From CAYOMP01 sp964405075 (GTDB taxonomy: Bacteria > Bacillota > Clostridia > Lachnospirales > Lachnospiraceae), in NCBI GenBank assembly GCA_964405075.1, contig CAYOMP010000107.1:1-9751 (forward strand): DNA of 9,751 bases, written 5' to 3'. The notes below the pieces were generated by a model. The model made no database searches. It worked only from the letters and a program-made list of their open reading frames with translations, and was not told the DNA's origin. Positions 7,014 through 9,751 of this stretch are shown piece by piece. Within the stretch, counting starts at the first letter, position 1; every line of letters starts with the position of its first letter. Made by a program: the position numbers and the translations under genes.

Positions 7014-8556
7014 ATGAAATTGAAGAAAGTGTTGGCAGTAACATTAGCTGCTACAATGTTAACAGGAAGTATTGCAGGCTGTGGTGGAAGTAAAGATACT
7101 GCAGCGAGTTCAGAAAGCACAACAGATGGGGGAAAAGCCAATATTACAATGATGACATATGATTATGAAGGTAGTCCATTGTCAGGGGAACATTCAGAAG
7201 AAGTCATTGCTAAAATGGAGGAATATACAAATACTCATGTTGATTTTACATGGGTACCGGATGATAATTATGAAGACAAATTAAGTCTTACACTTGCATC
7301 AGCAGAAGATATGCCTATGATTATTTCTGTAAGTGCAATGTCGGCTGCCATTGTCGGTGCTGCTGAAGCAGGAGCATTTTGGGACTTAAATGAATATATG
7401 TTTGATGCAGAAAAATATCCAAACCTTTCACAGGCAAATGCATCAGTTAATGAAGGAATCACAATTAATGGACAGTTAATTGGNNNNNNNNNNAGCAAGA
7501 CCAATTGGTAGATATGGAATGGGTTATAGAGCTGATTGGGCAGAAAAGTTAGGTATAGAAGAACCTAAGACAATTGAAGATGTATATAATATGATGTACA
7601 AATTTACATACGAAGATCCAGATGGAAACGGAGAAAACGATACTTATGGTTTATGTATGTGCAAATACACAGGACCATTTGATATTATTCAAACATGGTT
7701 TGGATGTGGAAATGGTTGGGTAGAAAAAGATGGAAAACTTGTTCCGGTATTTCAAACAGAAGAATATATGGAAGCATTAAAGTGGATTAAGAAAATGTAT
7801 GATGATGGATTAATCTATCAGGACTGGGCAGTAAGAGATACAGCAACATGGCAGGATGGAGTAAAAAATGGAGAATGTGGTATATTCATTGATGTATTAG
7901 ACCAGTCAAGAAGAATTTGGGATTATTTCGTAACAGAGAATATTCCATCAGTAGTTGATCCTAGTCAGCCGGCTTCTATGAATCTAGTTGGAACTATTGA
8001 AGACCATACATTAGCTACAACAGGTAATAATGGTTTCTTTGTAATTACAAAAGCTGCCGATACTGAAGAAAAATTAGAAGCATGTTTACATTTCCTTGAC
8101 AAAATGTGTGATGATGAAATGATTACACTTGCTGCATATGGATTAGAAGGAATACATTGGGAACTTGATGAAAATAATTATCTGGTAGACCTTGATAAGG
8201 ATGATGCAGTATCAGCAAAAGCATATATTGCATTGAACCAGACAATTCCTTACATTCCAAACGAAACAGCAACTAATCCAACAGTAGAGCTTACTGATAG
8301 AAAATTGCTTGAAAATGAAATTAAAAAAGAAAATGAAAAATATGCAGTGTTTAATCCAGCAACAGCATACCTTGTAAATTCACCAACATATTCCTTAAGT
8401 GGAAGTACTTTAGATCAAATAATTGATGATGCCAGAACACAGTATATATGTGGTCAGATTGATGAAAGTGGATTACAGGCAGCTTGGGATAATTGGTTAT
8501 CACAGGGTGGTGAAGATGTTATTGATGAAGTTAATGCACAGCATTCAACAAAATAA
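7014..8556 (+). CDS. Extracellular solute-binding lipoprotein of the ABC importer, LplA/YtcQ type (interrupted by an assembly gap)
   Basis: Substrate-binding subunit, attached to the outer face of the membrane, that hands oligosaccharides to the two permeases. GGAGG (7004-7008) five bases upstream selects the ATG at 7014 over the in-frame ATG at 6987. The N-terminus is a lipoprotein signal peptide: MKLKKVL, a hydrophobic stretch, then lipobox SIAGC with the lipidated cysteine at residue 23. The family motif ARPIGRYGMGYRADWAEKLGI follows the gap. Ten N interrupt the gene at 7484-7493, and the halves are in different frames if exactly ten bases are missing. Replacing them with nine bases restores one frame and gives about 513 residues, the usual family size, with a join of the form G-x-x-R-ARPIGR. 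I therefore treat it as one intact gene with a placeholder gap. A lesion hidden in the gap cannot be excluded. Confidence 0.88.
7484..7493. other. Assembly gap of ten N inside the binding-protein gene
   Basis: Ten unknown bases, a common placeholder length. The upstream frame (codons aligned to 7014) and downstream frame (aligned to 7495) differ by one base, so the true missing length is probably a multiple of three, with nine the best fit. Confidence 0.95.
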
Positions 8557-8581
8557 TAATACTGTTTAAATTCAGTGTGGA

Positions 8582-8612
8582 TAGGTGCTGCAAATATATT
8601 TTGTAGCACCTA
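8582..8612 (+). repeat. Strong hairpin between the binding protein and lyase genes
   Basis: TAGGTGCTGCAAA (8582-8594) pairs with TTTGTAGCACCTA (8600-8612) over 13 bp with one G-U pair and a 5-base loop. It lies 25 bases after the binding-protein stop. The bases that follow (AATTTGATTT) are T-rich but not a clean T-run, so it could be a leaky terminator or an mRNA-stabilising structure lowering lyase expression relative to the transporter. Confidence 0.65.
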
Positions 8613-8633
8613 AATTTGATTTACACGAGCAAC

Positions 8634-8683
8634 GAGGAGAAAGCTATGTGAAAGAAAAGTAGTTGGAAAGGATAATGAAATAA
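8634..8683 (+). promoter_or_regulatory. Leader before the lyase: strong ribosome binding site and two tiny in-frame reading frames
   Basis: GAGGAG (8634-8639) is placed eight bases before GTG at 8648, which opens GTG AAA GAA AAG TAG. In the same frame, ATG AAA TAA (8675-8683) ends directly against the lyase ATG at 8684. The lyase's nearest own site is AAAGG (8667-8671), 12 bases away. Either translation passes by re-initiation through these short frames, or they are remnants of an older, longer N-terminus. Confidence 0.45.
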
Positions 8684-9751
8684 ATGATTAATGGTTTGAA
8701 AATAAAAGAATTAGCAGATGACTATATAACTATAGAGTGGGAAAAAAGCCAAGATGCAGATAGCTATAATGTATATTGGGCTGATAAAAACACTAAAACA
8801 ATGAAATACAAATTGATGGAAAACGTTGTTGATTGCCAGTACACGTTGAAAATGGCATCTCATATCCCTCATTATTTTAAAGTGGCAAAAGTAAAGAATA
8901 ATGTAGAAATTGAAGTATCTGATGTGTTAAAGAGTGATATAAAAAAAGTATTTGATGTTCAAATGGAAAAGTTGAATCGTGGGCTGATTGCTGTTAAAAC
9001 AAATACAGGAATTTTTTTGAGTTGGCGACTTATGAAAAATGAAGTAAGTGGTTATTGTGAAACAGGATTAACGGGTGTTGATTTTAATGTTTATAGAAAT
9101 AATAAAAAAATAGCGTTTGTTACAGATAGTACTAATTATTTAGATAGCGAGGGGAAAATAGATGATAAATACTTCGTTACAGTTGTCAGAAACGGCGTCG
9201 AGATAGAAAAATCAAAAGAAGTAAATATATGGAGTACAAATAATAATTATTTAGAAATTCCAATGAACATTCCAAAAGGTGGTATAACACCATCTGGAGA
9301 AGAATATTCGTACACAATAAATGATATGAGTGTAGGCGATGTAGATGGAGATGGCGAATATGAGTATATTGTAAAATGGGATCCAACTAATTCTCATGAC
9401 GTGTCAATAAAAGGATATACTGGAAAATGCTATTTGGATTGTTATAAGCTATCGGGAAGGCAAATGTGGCGTCTTGATATGGGTGTAAATATTAGGTCAG
9501 GTGCTCATTATACGCAGTTTATGGTATATGATTTCAATAATGATGGTAAAGCTGAAATGTGTGTTAAAACCGCACCGGGTACAATGATGACAATATATAA
9601 TGAAGATGGCAGTGTAAAAAGTGAAAAATATATAACTATGCTTCAATCGGATTTAGAAAAAGGATATTCTAATGAAGACAATTATGTGTGCAGTAGCAGT
9701 GATTACTATAACCATTTAGTAGATATGTTCATGGGTTGGAGCGAAAGAGAA
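8684..9751 (+). CDS. Rhamnogalacturonan lyase, polysaccharide lyase family 11 (YesW/YesX-like), 3' end cut off by the window
   Basis: The frame is open from ATG 8684 to the window edge, 356 codons, a little over half of a usual PL11 enzyme of about 600 residues. These enzymes cleave the rhamnose-galacturonate bond of the RG-I pectin backbone by beta-elimination. Residues 1 to about 85 look like a fibronectin type III-like domain (ITIEWEKSQDADSYNVYW). PL11 signatures follow: RGLIAV (99-104), DFNVYRN (133-139), DSTNYLD (148-154) and GDVDGDGEYEYIVKWDP (218-234), a calcium-binding-type acidic loop. LDMGVNIRSGAHYTQFMVYDFNNDGKAE (264-291) comes next. No signal peptide is visible, so the enzyme is probably cytoplasmic, like B. 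subtilis YesX, and would act on imported oligosaccharides. The family call is strong; cellular location and endo or exo mode are inferred. Confidence 0.93.
   Translation, partial: MINGLKIKELADDYITIEWEKSQDADSYNVYWADKNTKTMKYKLMENVVDCQYTLKMASHIPHYFKVAKVKNNVEIEVSDVLKSDIKKVFDVQMEKLNRGLIAVKTNTGIFLSWRLMKNEVSGYCETGLTGVDFNVYRNNKKIAFVTDSTNYLDSEGKIDDKYFVTVVRNGVEIEKSKEVNIWSTNNNYLEIPMNIPKGGITPSGEEYSYTINDMSVGDVDGDGEYEYIVKWDPTNSHDVSIKGYTGKCYLDCYKLSGRQMWRLDMGVNIRSGAHYTQFMVYDFNNDGKAEMCVKTAPGTMMTIYNEDGSVKSEKYITMLQSDLEKGYSNEDNYVCSSSDYYNHLVDMFMGWSERE

Noticed and set aside
7014..8556. Two separate binding-protein genes or a split pseudogene
   Set aside because: The halves are complementary parts of one family protein and the break coincides exactly with the N-run, so a placeholder gap length is the simpler cause.
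9186..9386. Minus-strand open frame inside the lyase gene
   Set aside because: The His, Leu and Tyr-rich product is antisense to the conserved PL11 calcium-loop region.
1..9751. CRISPR array, tRNA or rRNA gene, transposase, integrase, attachment site or riboswitch
   Set aside because: No regularly spaced repeats, RNA gene signatures, mobile-element proteins or recognisable riboswitch cores were seen on either strand.

Overview
The window looks like a draft-genome scaffold from a low-GC Gram-positive gut or rumen-type bacterium of the Clostridia, most likely Lachnospiraceae. This rests on AT-rich DNA, strong GGAGG ribosome binding sites, the dnaK-dnaJ order, the style of the DnaK and DnaJ sequences, and a transmembrane AraC regulator next to an LplB/LplC-type sugar importer. 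I cannot name a genus. A run of ten N at 7484-7493 shows that two contigs were joined inside a gene.

Region 1 (1-2400) is the 3' end of a heat-shock operon: the C-terminal part of dnaK, a gap with a hairpin, then complete dnaJ, closed by a textbook intrinsic terminator at 2368-2400. CIRCE, hrcA and grpE would lie upstream, outside the window.

Region 2 (2401-9751) is a catabolic locus, all on the plus strand. It holds a membrane-anchored YesS-like AraC regulator with its own promoter, and a 343-base control region (4722-5064). Two LplB/LplC-type permeases, a lipoprotein solute-binding protein and the first 356 codons of a PL11 rhamnogalacturonan lyase follow. The gene set matches the logic of the Bacillus subtilis yes/ytc/lpl rhamnogalacturonan genes. 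Pectin rhamnogalacturonan-I (RG-I) fragments would be sensed outside the cell, imported by an ABC transporter whose ATPase is not encoded here (probably a shared MsmX-type ATPase), and cleaved by a lyase that seems to stay in the cytoplasm.

The control region before the permeases carries most of the non-coding signal. It has a 17-bp hairpin ending the regulator gene, a second 12-bp inverted repeat followed by seven T, and a near-perfect 12-bp direct repeat with 21-bp spacing, as expected for an AraC-family dimer. It also has a promoter with a cre-like sequence in its spacer. Together these suggest substrate-specific activation plus carbon catabolite repression.

I found no sign of a truly new class of system, such as a defence island, CRISPR array, mobile element or unexplained large RNA. 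The points most worth checking are the predicted operator and cre, the odd start region of the lyase, the lack of a signal peptide on that lyase, and the frame mismatch across the assembly gap.
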